From: Girardinichthys multiradiatus
Lineage: Eukaryota; Chordata; Actinopteri; Cyprinodontiformes; Goodeidae
Assembly (NCBI RefSeq): GCF_021462225.1
Contig: NC_061813.1
Coordinates: 24,018,442-24,082,441 of the forward strand
DNA: 64,000 bases
Reading direction: 5' to 3'
Each line of letters begins with the position of its first letter. The first letter of the stretch is position 1. The notes below the pieces were generated by a model. The model searched no databases. It had not been told where the DNA came from and saw only the letters and a program-made list of their open reading frames with translations. The position numbers and the translations under genes were made by a program. This document shows, in pieces, positions 48,202 to 61,530 of this stretch.

Positions 48202-51200
48202 ATGAACAGTGGACTCCCACCTTCCGCTGCTCCGCTCGGGGGTGCCGGGATACCCAGTGTCAAGGTGAAGTTTTGCCGATACTACGCGAAAGACAAAACC
48301 TGCTTTTACGGAGATGAGTGCCAGTTCCTGCACGAGGATCCCTCCATGGGAAGCATGTCGCTGCACGGAGGCGGTGGCAGCCCCATCCCGCTGCCAATGG
48401 CCGGAGGTGGCGGGACGCCAGTGGGGTATTCCCTCGGCGGAACGGCGGCAGCGGCCATCCCAGGCGGTGGAGGGACCGGAGTGTCAAAGAAAAGCGAAGC
48501 ACTGGGGCCTGCAGGCACGACTATGGAGGGGCAGCTGCTGACCAGTAAGTAAACTAAGCAAAGCCACACACGGGTGGGCTGATTTAGCCAGACTTTTCCA
48601 AAGGGCCTCCCGGAGCTATGTTTAAATTTAGTCCGTGGATTACGCTGGGCCTTTTCACTTTAGAACAGCATCCTTGACATTTAACTTGCAGACAGAAACT
48701 CTTTACAACGCAGATAGCTGCTACTGTATTCTTTAGCTATCTTGTGAAAAAGATCTGTCTTCATGCTCTGCTAGCTGGCTCCGCTATTAGAGGCTGTAAA
48801 ACAAATTATACCTCTGGAGCTCAGATTGAGGCCTGTTGTTTTTGTATGACAGCTGGGTGGGCAGCTATTAGCTAGTTAGCATTAGCTAAACTAGCTTGTT
48901 TGATTGTTTATCAAACTTTTTTCACTTCTGGCCTCGCTTCCATTGTGTATATAAATGTTAATACGTGTGGTGTTGGTTATATCACAGTTTTTTTATTATT
49001 ATTAAGCGAATATATAGATTTATTTTAAATAAAAGCTCTCTCATTAGCATGTCAGTGCTAGCTGCCTTCATGTCATTGTTTTTGCTTTCTGGTGGCTTCC
49101 TTTGTGAGGGTAAACAATTATTTAAATGTTTCAGTGTGTAGTAGCGTTTGTCTGGACCAGCTTAAACTCAAGCACAGAAATCAGTAACTCCCAGTGGAAA
49201 CTTCGTTTTGAGATCTACTTCATATCGCCTTGTGGCAGTCTCCGGAAGAGTTTCCGTGCAGTGTTTACATGCTTTATAATTAGCTCTGTAAGTGGGTAAT
49301 TACACAGCCTCATAGTAATCACTGTTGGGACCTCAGTTCAGAGGTAACTACAGGTTATAATAATCTGGCTTCAGTCAGTATTAGCTATATTTTGTGTTTT
49401 GTCATCTACAGTCCCAGGATTGGAGGGTCCAGGTCTCAGCGATGCCAGTCTCACCAACTCCTACTTCAGCAGCAGCTTCATTGGTGTCAATGGGTTCGGA
49501 AGCCCGGCAGAGTCGAAGTATACAATGATGCAGGTACAACACATATATTTCAACATTCAGCTGAAGTTGTAAATGCTTTTTATGTTGTTTACTTTTGTGA
49601 GCTGCTACTAAAGGTGCTAGAAAATGCATTTAAAGGCACCTGCTGTTCAGAACATCGTTTGTGTCATCCGAGGATACAAAGTGGAGTTTAACTATTTGTT
49701 ACACCAGTGCCACATTTATTCTCATGGCAAATTCTTAAGTCTGTGTGTTTTAATAAAATGTTAGCTCAGATGTTTAACCATTTAGAGTGGGTTACTTGGA
49801 TTAAAAAATATACTGGTTGTAAAAGGAATAAATACATAGAGGACAACATTACACAGTTAGGCTCTCTTATTACCATTCTGAAATTTTACTTTTTAGTTTA
49901 CAGTTTTAGTTAAGTCTAGTAAGCATCAGTCATCAATAGCTGTGGACCTTTTCACATGTTGTCAGGTAACAACTTCAGTGTACCTCATTTTAATTTTGTG
50001 TGTTAAACACAAAGGAGTCTATAATTGTAACTTAGGGGGAAAAGTGATTCTGGATTTTCAAAAATCCTGTAAATTAAAAGTGGAAAATTAGGGCATGCGT
50101 ATGTATTCAGCAGCCTTGTGTCAGTACTTTGTAGAATTACCTTTCATTGCGTTTACAAGTCTTGGGCATATGCTTCTACGAGCTTTAAATGTCTAGAGGC
50201 TGACATTTTTGCCTGTTGTGGTTCGTGAAATTACTCAAATTTAGCTAGATATAAGGGAGAGAGATCGTGAGCATAGATCATGTTGACGGAACCTTTCTAA
50301 AACACTGTCTTTGATCTAAACCGTGGGTGTCAGCAACGTGTTCCACTTGTTTGCTGCGTCTCCTGCACGAAGGCACAGCAAAACTGCAGAATGGACTTCC
50401 TATAGCTTTCTTTCAACCATTCAGAAATCTTGCTGCTCTTCCATAAATGTCAGATTTGTGGAGTGCACAGCTAATCCTTACTTCTGCTGATTTTCCCACC
50501 TGATCTCTCCAGAGTTAGGGGTGGGCTCTTTTCTGCTTTTCTGATTAATGCTCTCTTTGCCTGACCTGATGGTGAAGGTGGGCCGCAGTGTCTTGGTAGG
50601 TTTGTAGTTTTGACAAACTCTTGAACGAAGCTTTGTGAGAGGGTCAAAGCTTGGGATATCGTTTTGTCACCTAAGCTTGTTTGAAACTTTTCCACAACCT
50701 TCTTCCTGACCTCTCTGCTGTGTTCCTTGGTCTTTGTGATGTTCACACATCTTTTCTAACAAACTTCTAAGACCGTCACAGGGCAGTTGTCTTTAGATAC
50801 CTAATTACACACAGGTGAAATGCATTTACTAAATATGCAACTTCTGAAAGTTGATCGAGATGACTTGAAAAATTACAGACCTATATCCAATCTTCCATTC
50901 TTATGTGAAATTCTAGAGAAAATAGTTGCTAATCAAATGTGTGAGCATTTACACAGCAATTACCTGTTTAAAGAGTTTCAGTCAGGCTTCAGAGCTCATC
51001 ATAGCACTGAAACAGCTCTGCTGAAAGTCACTAATGATATTCTTATGGCCTCAGATAATGGACTTGTGTCTGTACTTGTCCTGTTAGATCTCAGTGCTGC
51101 ATTTGATACCGTCCATCAGAATATTCTCTTAAAAAGGCTGGAATATGCTGTAGGGATCAGGGGAACAGCGCTAGGCTGATTTAAATCTTATTTGTCTGAC

Positions 51201-54200
51201 AGATTCCAGTTTGTTCATGTAAATGATAAATCATCTTTAAACTCCAGGGTTAGTTGTGGAGTACCACAGGGTTCAGTACTTGGGCCAATTCTCTTTACTA
51301 TATATATGCTTCCAATAGGTCAAATTATCAGGCAGCATGGGATAAATTTTCACTGTTACGCTGATGATACTCAGCTTTACTTATCCATAAATCTTTATGA
51401 GCCAAACCAGTTAGATAGACTACAAGCATGTCTTGAAGATATAAAAACTTGGATGACTTTAAATTTTCTGCTTCTAAATTCAGACAAGAGAGAAGTTGTC
51501 ATCTTTGGATCGGAGTCTTTAAAAAAGAAACTGCTTAGTCAATCACTTAACCTGGATGGCATTAAATTGACCTCTGATAATAAAGTAAAAAACCTTGGTG
51601 TTATTTTTGACCAGGACATGTCATTTAAATCCTATATTAAACAGGTTTCTAGGATTTCCTTCTTTCACCGCCAGAACATTGCCAAAATTAGAAATATCCT
51701 ATCCAGGAGTGATGCTGAAAAACTAGTCCATGCATTTGTTACTTCAAGGCTGGACTATTGTAATTCTTTACTATCAGGATGTCCACAAAATGCAGTTAAA
51801 AGCCTTCAGCTGATTCAAAATGCTGCAGCAAGAGTTCTGATGAAAATTAAAAAGAGAGATCATATTTCTCCTATTTTAGCTTCTCTTCATTGGCTCCCTG
51901 TTAAATCCAGAATAGAATTTAAAATTCTCCTCCTCACATATAAAGTCCTTAATGATCTAGCTCCATCATACATCAGAGATCTGATTGTTCCATATGTTCC
52001 TAACAGAGCACTTCATTCTCAGACTGCAGGTTTACTGGTGGTTCCTAGAGTCTCTAGAAGTAGAATGGGAGGCAGATCCTTTAGTTATCAGGCTCCTCTC
52101 CTGTGGAACCAGCTCCCAGTTTTAGTCCGTGAGGCAGACACCCTGTCTACTTTTAAGGCTAGGCTTAAAACTTTCCTTTTTGATAAAGCTTATAGTTAGA
52201 GTGGCTTAGTTTATCCGGGAGGGAGCCTTCCTCCCTCCCTGTTGGTTGGAGTAAGGGGGAGTCGGGTTTAGCCTAAACCGGCTCAGTTATGGTTGAGGTG
52301 CAAACACACCCTCCATTTCTGCTACCTGTCTGACCCCTTCTCTTTTCCAATGGTTATAATCAGTCTGACAGAGGGAGGTATCCCAATCCTTGTGGTTTTT
52401 AGTATAACAATGACCATCAGAGGGACCCTTTGTGGGGTGCCTTGAGACGACATTGTTGTAAATAAGCGCCGTTTAACTAAATAATCTGAACTGAAACTAT
52501 CTGTGTAGTTATGCTGCTATAGGCTTAGGCTGCTGGAGGACATAATGACAACTTTCACCCTCTTCGCTACATTCTCACACTACTCTCCAATTTTGCATTA
52601 TTTGCTGTTATTTCAGCTTTTAACTTTATGTTCTCTCTTTTCTCTTCCTAGAAGCTACACCTGGCCTGGCTCTGTGTCTGCCTGTGACACCTTTCTGGAG
52701 AGGGGAATCGTCCGAGCTTCTGCTAGCAACAACTGAATGCTCACCCTCTACCGATGATCCACATAGCCCTGTCTTTTAGTGTTTAACCCTTTCTCTCTCC
52801 TAGACATGGAAATTGACTGAGCTTAACTGTAACTAACTCTATGTGCTCTCTTTCAGACTCTAACCTTGAAAACTGGCTCAGAGTTTATCTGTTCTTTCTT
52901 TCTAGGTGAAACGACTAAAGGAGCTACATCCATTAACATTTACTTTTCCTTCCCATAGAAAGTACTCCTGGATCAGTGCTTCTTTGTTCTTTTTGTGTCT
53001 CTGTTCTGTTCTCTCAAACCCCCAGTCAGTCGTGTCAGATGGCCGCTCACACTGAGCCTGGTTCTGCTGGAGGTTTCTTCCTGTTAAAAGGGAGTTTTTC
53101 CTCTCCACTGTCGCTACATGCATGCTCAGTATGAGGGATTGCTGCAAAGTCAACGCCAATCACTGTCCACTGTCTCTACATGCTCATCCAGGAGGAGGGA
53201 ATGCTGCAAGTCACTGACTGGATGCAATCTGCTGGGTTTCCTTAGATAGAAAAACTTTTTATCCAATTTGAATAAAAAGCTAACTCCGACTGCACTGTTC
53301 AATTGTTAGGATTATTTGGAATGTATGTACCTTACTGTTGTGAAGTGCCTTGAGACAACATGTGTTGTGAATTGGTGCTATATAAATAAAACTGAATTGA
53401 ATTGAATTGAATTGAAAGGAAATGGTTGCACTGGATTTTAATTAGATGTAAAAAAAATCGGCCAGAAAACACATGCATGCCACACTTCTCGGTTTTATTA
53501 AATAAAAAACTTAAACCATTCCTTCTTCTTTTATGTCAAAACAATGTAGTAATCAGAATCAGTTCAAACCTTCTCTCCAACTATTTCACAAAAATGGTTT
53601 CTAAGCTTGAATGTACTTTTCTGCCCTTGATTTTGCTCTTCAGTTTAATTCTGTTAGACAAATGAAATTGGTGTTATATGTCAATAAATGAGATTAATTT
53701 GATATTTCATTTACTTAATTTTAATGCTTTGTTGAAAGCATCAATTTTTTTTTATTTAACCTTTTTTTGCATTAAAAAAAGTATGAAAGAGTTTACATTG
53801 TCAGCTTGCCTGTTTAATCTGTTTACTATGCATGGATGCTACGTTGGAAACCCACGACATGGATTTACACATAGATTTTTGAAAACATTGCCTTGAGCCT
53901 AATTCATGTATATTCAGGTTGCTTCACACTGATTAAAACTAGTTCTATATACATCGTTTGGCTGTATTATAAGTTCTGGATACTGTTTGACATTGTTAAA
54001 TGTTCATAGATGAGTTCATAATGCGCATAAATGTTCCAGTTCTTTTGTTGGTATGACAATTGTTACTGTTGATGCTGCTGTTTTTAGCGAATGACTACCA
54101 GCAGCAGCTCTCCCAGTCTTCTCAATGATGGTGCCAAGAACTTCAGCCACAGCGCTCATGGTAAGACACCCTGACAAAGTTCTTGCAACGTACGGAAACG

Positions 54201-57200
54201 TGTGCAATTTGCTTTTAATCGTTCCTAGGTTTGGAGAAGTATGAAAAAACATACTTGTTTTCCGATTCTTCTCCTTGTTTGGTTTTCCAGAGTGGAAGAG
54301 TCTGACTAATTATGTGTAGGGATTTTAAAGACAAAAACAAGCTTGAGATGTTGGTATCTTAATATAACGAGATCATGATGCTAGTGTCACATCAAATCTA
54401 CTTCTATCTTTAGATGATCAAATTATAACTAAAGCAAGCTTGAGATTTTTAGAATCTCAGCATAATGTAAAGCTGGTTATTCTTTCAAAATAATCATCAT
54501 AATTAGAAAGTGAGATAATGATGCTGTTCTCATGACAAAACAAGTTAAAAAGCTCGATATCTTGATTAAATGAGATTATTAGATAATTGAAGAATTATCT
54601 GAACAAAACAAGCACAAGGTCTCATTGCCTTGAAAACATTATGAACATAAATTGAATGAGGCTGAAAATGGTTATCATTATGTGATCTTTTGCTTCATCT
54701 TCTATATCCAGCCTGCAGTTTAACAGCTAAGCCTTAATTGTCTTTGTTTTTGAGTTCCTGACTGAAAACCAGCAGCATGGATGGCTGTGCCTAAGGCCTT
54801 AAAGGCTGCTTTAAATGTGCAGGTTCCCCAAACAGAGCAGCTGTGTAGTAGACAACACTTGCCTTCAGATTATTGAAACCGCCTCCTCTCAATTTGTAAC
54901 TCTTGATCCCTGACAGATCCAGTGAACTCCTCGACTTCGCCACTGTTCAGTGATTTTGCTGCTCTTAGCCTTGCCCAGAGGAGAAAGGTGAGCAAACAAA
55001 TCGGTACTTTATATAAGTAGGTTCTTGGAGCCTTGGCCTCATTCTCACCTCCTTTGTTGTCTATGTAATTCTTCTATATTTGACTGGTGGAATTAGGCTC
55101 CTAACCCCGCAGCGAGTGAGTTCATCCCTAAAGGCGCCCCGCGCATGGCTGCCATGACGCAGTCTGCAGTTCAGACCTACCCTTCTCCGCTCTTTGCTCA
55201 TCCTGGTCTCGGAGGCTCCACAGCTGCTTTGGCGCCAGGTGAAGGTGTTTTTTCTGTAAAATGCCTTATAGGTCATTATTTTTTCTATATGCTTTTGTAT
55301 AATTTTATAGTTTAACCTGCAAGGTAACAGTTTCAAGCAGTGAATATGCTGCCTGTTTAGGACAATGTTTCATAAGTGTTATGAAATATTTTTTCTTAGG
55401 TATGTCTTTGTCCGCTGGATCATCTCCTCTCCACTCCCCAAAGATCACACCTCACACCTCACCTGCCCCTCGTCGACGGAGTCACACCCCAAACCCTGCC
55501 AACTACATGGTGCCCACCACTGCGTCCGATCAGGGCGCTCACATCATTCAGAAAGAGACCGTCGGGGGGACAACGTACTTCTATACAGACAACACCCCAG
55601 TGCCAATGGCAGGGATGGTACGAAAAGCAAGGGAACCCCCTGAAATATCATTTATGTCCTTAGCAACCACAGAAAGACGCAGCACATTTAAATCTGAACT
55701 CCTACCACCGAGATTTTGTTTAATTTTGTCCTGTCGATTATGGTAAACTTGCATCTGTAGAGTTATTTCTGGGCTCCTAGGTGTTAAAGTGTGATTTTTG
55801 TTTCATGCATTAACTACCAAACACCTGATTCAGATCAATTGTTGTTTCCTCCTTCATTTGCATAGTTTGAGGAGTCCATATGTGTGGGGGGGGTGGGTTG
55901 CGGGGGCGGGGAAATAAAGTTTGTATCTGCATGGTTTTCATTTCATGATAAATGAGAAACAGGGCTTTCTGGTTTCTGGTTTCTTTGCAGGTGTTTCCTA
56001 CCTTCCATATCTACCCCCCCACTGCCCCCCATGTGGCTTACATGCAACCAAAAGCCAATGCGCCGTCCTTCTTCATGGTTGATGAGCTCCGACAGGTATC
56101 ACTCAATGGTCCTCTTCGTTGTTTCACCAAGCAGCGTGTTGCTTTGCTTTTGTGTTGGAGATCCCTGGTAATAATCCCCCTTTTTGTGTTGCCTTCATCA
56201 GGAGCTGATTCACAGACATCTGATAACCATGGCCCAAATTGACCACTCAGAGAACCCAGGTAAACTGGCATTTCTCTTTGTGGGTGGATGTGAGAACCAA
56301 TGATAAATAACAGTTTTTCTTTCTTTTATAAAATAATTATAATCAGTCTAATTTAAGTGTTCTTTTTATAAACTGTGTACATATATTTATATTATATTGT
56401 AGATATGTTTATACTGTTTAATTTGTACTGTATTGCACCAACTACGCCAAAACAAATTCCTTGTATGTCCAAAAACGTACTTGGCAATAAAGCTTTTCTG
56501 ATTCTGATTCTGATAATGAAAACAGGATTAAATGTTGGAGAATTTTTAAGCATTTTATTTGTAGCTGCAGTGCCTTAAAGTAGTCACGCCCCTTGATCCT
56601 TTTTACATTTTGGCATGTTACAACTGCAAATCTTCATGTCTTAATTTTTGGATTTTGTGTAATAGAGTCATACAAAGTAGTGCATGTGTAAAGTGGAAGG
56701 AAGGGCCACGTTTATGGGTTTCTAAAATTATCCCTAATAAAAAGCTGAAAAGGGAGTTCCGGGGATTTCCGGAGAAGCTCAAAGCAGGGTTAGGCTATAA
56801 AATATATGCCAAGCTTTGAACATTTCACACAGCTTTTTTCAATACATCATTAAAAAAACTACAGAATAACTGCAAACCTGGAATAAAATATTGAAAACCA
56901 TGTAACAGGTACCACCTTGTACTGGTCTATCACATAAAATCATGATGGAATACATTGAAGACTGGATGTAACGTGACAAACTGAGCGTTTCAAGGAACAC
57001 CTTGTCTTTGCGTGTGTAACCTGTGTCCTGATTTTTCCCGCTAGACGTACCATCGGAGGTAGACAGCTACCACAGCCTGTTCCCCCTCGAGCCTCTCCCC
57101 CCACCTAACCGTATGCAGAAAACCAGCAACTTCAGCTACATCACCTCCTGCTACAAGGCGGTCAACAGCAAGGATGACCTACCATACTGCCTGAGGAGAA

Positions 57201-60200
57201 TACACGGTAATAAATGTCGCGAGAGGGTAAATCTTACACCGAAACAATGCACAGAACATGAAACATTGCTGCCTTGTCAGCTAATTTACTATGGTATTGA
57301 TTTTGTTCTGTTCTTTAGAGATAATTTGGGTGCTGCAAATGTTTCAAGCGTGAAGTTATGAACCATTCAATGCTGGTGTTTCGTTTCCCTCTTCACAATA
57401 AAGATGAATTCTGTTGGTCATCAAACCTAAATGTGTCCTAGGCAGTTGGTATGGTGAAAGACATTTGTTGATGTGTTTAAATGTCTTGTTTCTCTCCTGT
57501 GTTTTGTAACTGACCAGGTTTCCGCCTTGTTAATACAAAGTGCATGATGCTGGTAGACATGTGGAAGAAAATTCAGCACTCGAACACCGTGACACTTAGA
57601 GAGGTCTTCACCACAAAGGCCTTTGGAGACCACTGTGAGTGTGTGCTTTTATTAGTTTACAGTACATGTCTCGTGTGTGCATATTTGTTTTTATAAAACG
57701 TCTTTTTTTTTAATGTGTTTCAGGCTGAAATCTTGTAATTGTTGACTGCTGACATAAAGATGGAGTTTTGTTGTAGAATTCAGCTGTTATGTGTTTTCAG
57801 GTCAGGAGGAGTACCTTATTTCTTTAGTTATGTTATAACAATGTGTTCTAACTTTTGTGTTCTCCACTTGTTTTGTCCCCTCCAGCATTGGTCTTCTCGT
57901 ACGACTTCCACGCAGGTGCAGAAACAATGTTCAGCAGGCATTTTAATGACCCAGCGGCAGACTCGTACTTCACAAAGAGGAAGTGGGGTGAGTTTTTATT
58001 TTTATTTTTTGACAACGTTCCGCCTTTGCTCTAAAATAGAACCAGCTTCACCTCAGGCACTGCACATCATCACTCAGCTTCACATATTCAGCTGTTGTTT
58101 ACTTGTTTCAGAGTGCGGTAATTACCTCACGTCTATTTATGCGTTTTTTTCTTGGAGGTGTTGCATGTAAGCCAGCTTATGTTGCACACACATGTAATGT
58201 TTTACAAATAAAATACACGAAATTGCGAGAGAGATGTAATTAATGGTCTAATTTGAGTCTTACAGGAATAGTTGGCTTTTTTTATTTGAGTTTCTGTGAA
58301 TTTTCTGTCAGTGTCTGTCTCTGTGAAACAGATTACGTATATTGTATGAAGGTAAAAAAAATCCTCAACCAGTGAAGGCAAATAGCTAGTCCAGTTCTAT
58401 TTTGCTGAATAATAAAAATTTTTGTAAAAAAAAAAAAAAAACATGATTAAGTAAGAGGTTTTCTCAGCTAAAGAACATTTGTGAAACTGCCCTAAAGTTA
58501 GGTTGGTTGAGGCTCCTGACTGAATAATTTCACCTTATTAACTCTTAAGTGCTCTGTCACATTTGCTCCGAAATGATCCTGGTGAGTTGGATTGATGCTA
58601 GTGATTGTAATCCTGTGATTTTTAGCCTTGACAGGTCCTGATCAAGGATCGGCCCGTAGCTTAGCTTTAACAGTTGGCGCTGACAGCAACACTCTTTGGT
58701 GTGGAAGTTGTTACTGAGTGAAGAAGTTAGCTATTTTCAGAACCAGCGAGGCTTCTAAAGACGACGCTTCTAGAAAGGAAGCTGTACAGTCTACAGCCGT
58801 GTGTTGGCTGTTCTGTCATGTTGCTGCTTTTGAACAAAGGAGGAGATGTCAACAGACTACAGGAAGCTGAAAGTATTACTTCAAAGTTGCTCTGTTACAT
58901 GCTTTTGATTTCTGATTCTTTCGAATTATGCTAAATTAGGAATGCTAAGTGCTAATTTTAGGTGCTAAATACAGTCAGCTCTGATCCTTTTGCCCTTGCT
59001 TTGAAATATTAGTTAAAAGCTGTTTTTCCTGCAGAGATGTGGCCCAGATCAGGGATTGGCCCGTAACACCGACTGCTGTCTCTCACACACAGTGTGACGT
59101 CTCCTCTGGTCCTAGAATAAATAGTTGGAGCTGCACAGTACATCCACATTTTTTGACTGTTACTCATCTTAATCCCTTTTTCTGATTCGAAACCGAACCC
59201 AGTCTGCTGGGTAGGACAACAACCTGACTCTTTTGCAAGAAAATAAAGTTTAATTCTACACTGTTAAATGTGGAGTTTACATCGGGTCTTATACAAAGCA
59301 GTTGGGAGTTTAAAAGTGAAATACATTAAAAAAATGTTAAGGTAATTGAATGTTAGGCTAACTTGCATCTTTGCTTTTGAAGTCTGTAATATTAAACTTG
59401 CACAACACATCTCGTAATTATTTACAAGTCCTTTTGAAACTATATACATAAAAAAAAGTTTTAAAACATCTACTGATGTATCTAATTCCAGGCAACTTTA
59501 AGCATGCTGCCATCCTTGAGCCTTCAAATTGTAGTCATTTTGTACTGACAGATGAGAAAAATTTAATGACCCAGAATGAATGGTCTGATTTAGTGTTGAA
59601 AACACTGGAAATGATTTGAAATCACTGTGCAAATTAGTGTGCAAAGGACTGCTTAGGTGAATTATGTGTCAAGAAGTGCTGTAGATGCACATGCTTCATG
59701 CCAATAATATTTTTTGGAAAGATTTCCACTGCCCTCGTTGTCCACAGTTACTCTATATCTTTATTGGCCAAGATGCTAAACCTCACAGGGTGGTGATGGT
59801 ATCCCTGAGAAAATCAGAGCTTTTAATCCCTCAAAAATTAGTTTGCACATCACTTATTTATTTTGAATGGATCTTGTGGGATGGCTCACTTCTGTGTTTT
59901 TAGGGTATACCAAAAAATATAAAATAAAAACAAGTCTGTGAACATAATGGCGTTGCAACATTGATGCTGTTTGGCTAAGAAAATCGTTGTCTGAATATCT
60001 GCCATCTGCCGCTCTGAGGGATTTCTTCACATTTCTACAAACGCATGGCAACTTACACTTATCTCTACCACAGCTAAGAGACGTACCACTGATAATAACG
60101 ACACATAGCCTCACTTCATAAAAGCCAAAATATTCCTTTGAGGGGCTGTTTGCAGTTGTTTGACAGTTCCTTGTCAAGTTTATTTTAATAAGGACTTGTG

Positions 60201-61530
60201 GATTTGTAGGAAACGGTGGCTGAAAGTGATCCTAGGTAGGTACTGTTGTTTTTGCTGCATGCAGTAATGACTGATAGGAGGAAGCAAAACCATACGGACA
60301 CAGGACTAGTCTGCTGATAAGAAACCTCCAAGTACAGAGTCTATACGGAAGAAACATAAGAATCAAATCACCCCAGACATGAAGTGAACTGCTCAAATTC
60401 TTATCAGCCTTATGGGACCAAAGCCTGTTGTGGTTTCTTACAGTACACGGCCTTTCGCTTGCCTGTTGACATTTACCATAGTTGTTGGTAAGAATTGGCT
60501 GTTTGGAGATGGTAAATAAAAGGTCATAAACCATGAGCTTCCTTTAAACATGCCTACCTTGTTCACGCTTCACACTAAATTGGTTGCTGACTACTGGTCA
60601 TAGTCTTGTTAATCATTTTGCTCAGTTTGTTTTTATTATTTTAACTTAAACTGATTAAATGTGGGGTTTTTGGGCACCACTGATATCGCATCTTTCAGAG
60701 ACGGTTCTGTTGAGGATTACAGACGAAGCAGACAGTTTGTGGTTTAGTTCAGAAGAACCTTTTACCCTGCAGGCTGTTTATGTGTGATAAAGCTTTTTAT
60801 ACCTGTGCAGGGCAACACGAACCTCCACCACCGCGGCAGCACGCAGGCCTTCTTCCGGAGTCACTGATCTGGGCCTACATCGTCCAGCTCAGCTCGGCCT
60901 TGCGGACCATCCACACAGCTGGTCTTGCTTGTCGGGTTATGGACCCCAGCAAGATACTCATCACTGGCAAAACCAGGTATGGGCATTAATTGCACATCAG
61001 AGTGCAACTGTGTTATTAGGAAAGCCTGCTACTGCCCACCTTTAAAAGTCTTTCCACAGAACAGTATTGCATGTATTATTTAAATCAGGCTTCCTGTAAA
61101 GTAATGTGTTAAACAGAGATTGTTATCTTTGGTCCAGACTTTCAAGACATGCATACAAACTAATGAAGCTACTGGTCTCTTATCTAAAGGTTACGGGTGA
61201 ACTGCGTCGGGGTGTTTGATGTCCTAACTTTTGACAACAGTCAGACCAATCATCTTGCCCTGATGCCTCAGTACCAGGTACTTATTTAATACAAGAGTTC
61301 ATCCAGCAATATACTCAACATCTAGATTTCATGTCGAAGACGTTGCACAGTGCATCAGTATTTGTGCATTTGTGTCTCTCTGTCATGCAGCAAGCCGATC
61401 TGGTTTCGCTGGGCAAGGTGGTGATGGCTTTGGCATGTAATTCACTGGCTGGGATTCAGAGGGAGAACCTGCAGAAGGCCATGGAGCTGGTGTCTATAAA
61501 CTACTCTTCAGACCTCAAGAACCTTATTCT
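48202..61530 (+). CDS. pan3: PAN2-PAN3 deadenylase subunit PAN3, exons 1-14 (3' part beyond window)
   Basis: Pan3 is the cytoplasmic adaptor that recruits the PAN2 nuclease to poly(A)-binding protein for mRNA tail shortening. Exons, all phase-consistent: 48202-48544, 49412-49533, 54088-54160, 54917-54987, 55097-55238, 55400-55617, 55991-56095, 56202-56259, 57045-57206, 57518-57634, 57886-57987, 60811-60976, 61190-61277, 61391-61530 (635 codons plus two bases). The N-terminal CCCH zinc finger (C25-x8-C-x5-C-x3-H44), the PAM2-like PABP-binding segment NPAASEFIPKG (residues 206-216, exon 5) and the pseudokinase domain from exon 9 (LPYCLRRIHGF, VDMWKKIQHSN, SLIWAYIVQLSSALRTIH, VGVFDVLTFDN) are clear. 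Exon 14 ends LKNLIL with phase 2; the C-terminal knob domain is outside. The ATG at 48202 fits the family's MNSG start. Exon 2-3 are separated by an L2 insertion. Confidence 0.96.
49980..50820 (-). mobile_element. Degenerate Tc1-like transposon in pan3 intron 2
   Basis: It is the same family as 1-900, with 'cagtactttgtagaattacc' (50123), 'ggtgggccgcagtgtcttgg' (50577), 'gcttgggatatcgttttg' (50648) and the end 'ttacacacaggtgaaa' (50805). The L2 element starts directly after it. Confidence 0.65.
50850..52199 (+). pseudogene. L2 ORF2 reverse transcriptase, truncated, one nonsense codon
   Basis: The frame carries NYRPISNLPFLCEILEKIVA, FQSGFRAHHSTETALLKVTN, LLDLSAAFDTV (first catalytic Asp), CGVPQGSVLGPILFTIYML and the active-site CYADDTQLYL. 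It ends FLFDKAYS. The only break is an in-frame TGA at 51177-51179 where tryptophan is usual before FKSYLSDR. The endonuclease domain is missing. Little decay suggests a young insertion. Confidence 0.88.
53398..53417. repeat. (attga)n tail of the L2 element
   Basis: Four units of the pentanucleotide mark the 3' end of the retrotransposon. Confidence 0.85.
53421..54087 (+). other. pan3: Remaining right part of pan3 intron 2
   Basis: AT-rich, with no recognisable element. Confidence 0.5.
54161..54916 (+). other. pan3: pan3 intron 3
   Basis: AT-rich. Blocks 'caaaacaagc…gagatnttg…atctt…ataa' recur loosely around 54330, 54430 and 54540, hinting at old local duplication. Nothing else is recognised. 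Confidence 0.4.
56585..57000. mobile_element. Terminal fragments of the common fish Tc1 family in pan3 intron 8
   Basis: 'ttttggcatgttacaactgc' (56610), 'ggtctatcacataaaatcat' (56924) and 'ggatgtaacgtgacaaac' (56964) are end blocks of the family. It is probably a short internally deleted copy. Confidence 0.5.
57988..60810 (+). other. pan3: pan3 intron 11
   Basis: This is the longest transposon-poor intron here. Two related segments, near 58632-58665 and 59045-59075 ('gatca(a/g)ggat(c/t)ggcccgta'), and similar flanks suggest a diverged duplication about 410 bases apart. There is a poly-A run at 58426-58440. No nested gene. Confidence 0.5.

Larger units (their letters stand above)
50825..53420 (+). 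mobile_element. L2/Maui-type LINE, 5'-truncated, in pan3 intron 2
   Basis: It begins inside the reverse transcriptase and runs through the C-terminus and a 1.2-kb 3' untranslated region. It ends in the L2-type tail 'gtgaattggtgctatataaa' followed by a short (attga)n array. 5' truncation and a microsatellite tail are normal for this clade. It lies in the same direction as pan3. Confidence 0.88.

Noticed and set aside
48260..48569. Proline-rich minus-strand frames of 80-87 codons
   Set aside because: They are the antisense shadow of the GC-rich, glycine-coding first exon of pan3.
59685..59903. 72-codon plus-strand frame in pan3 intron 11
   Set aside because: No recognisable motif, no splice signals tied to pan3 phase. 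Length is within chance for the region.
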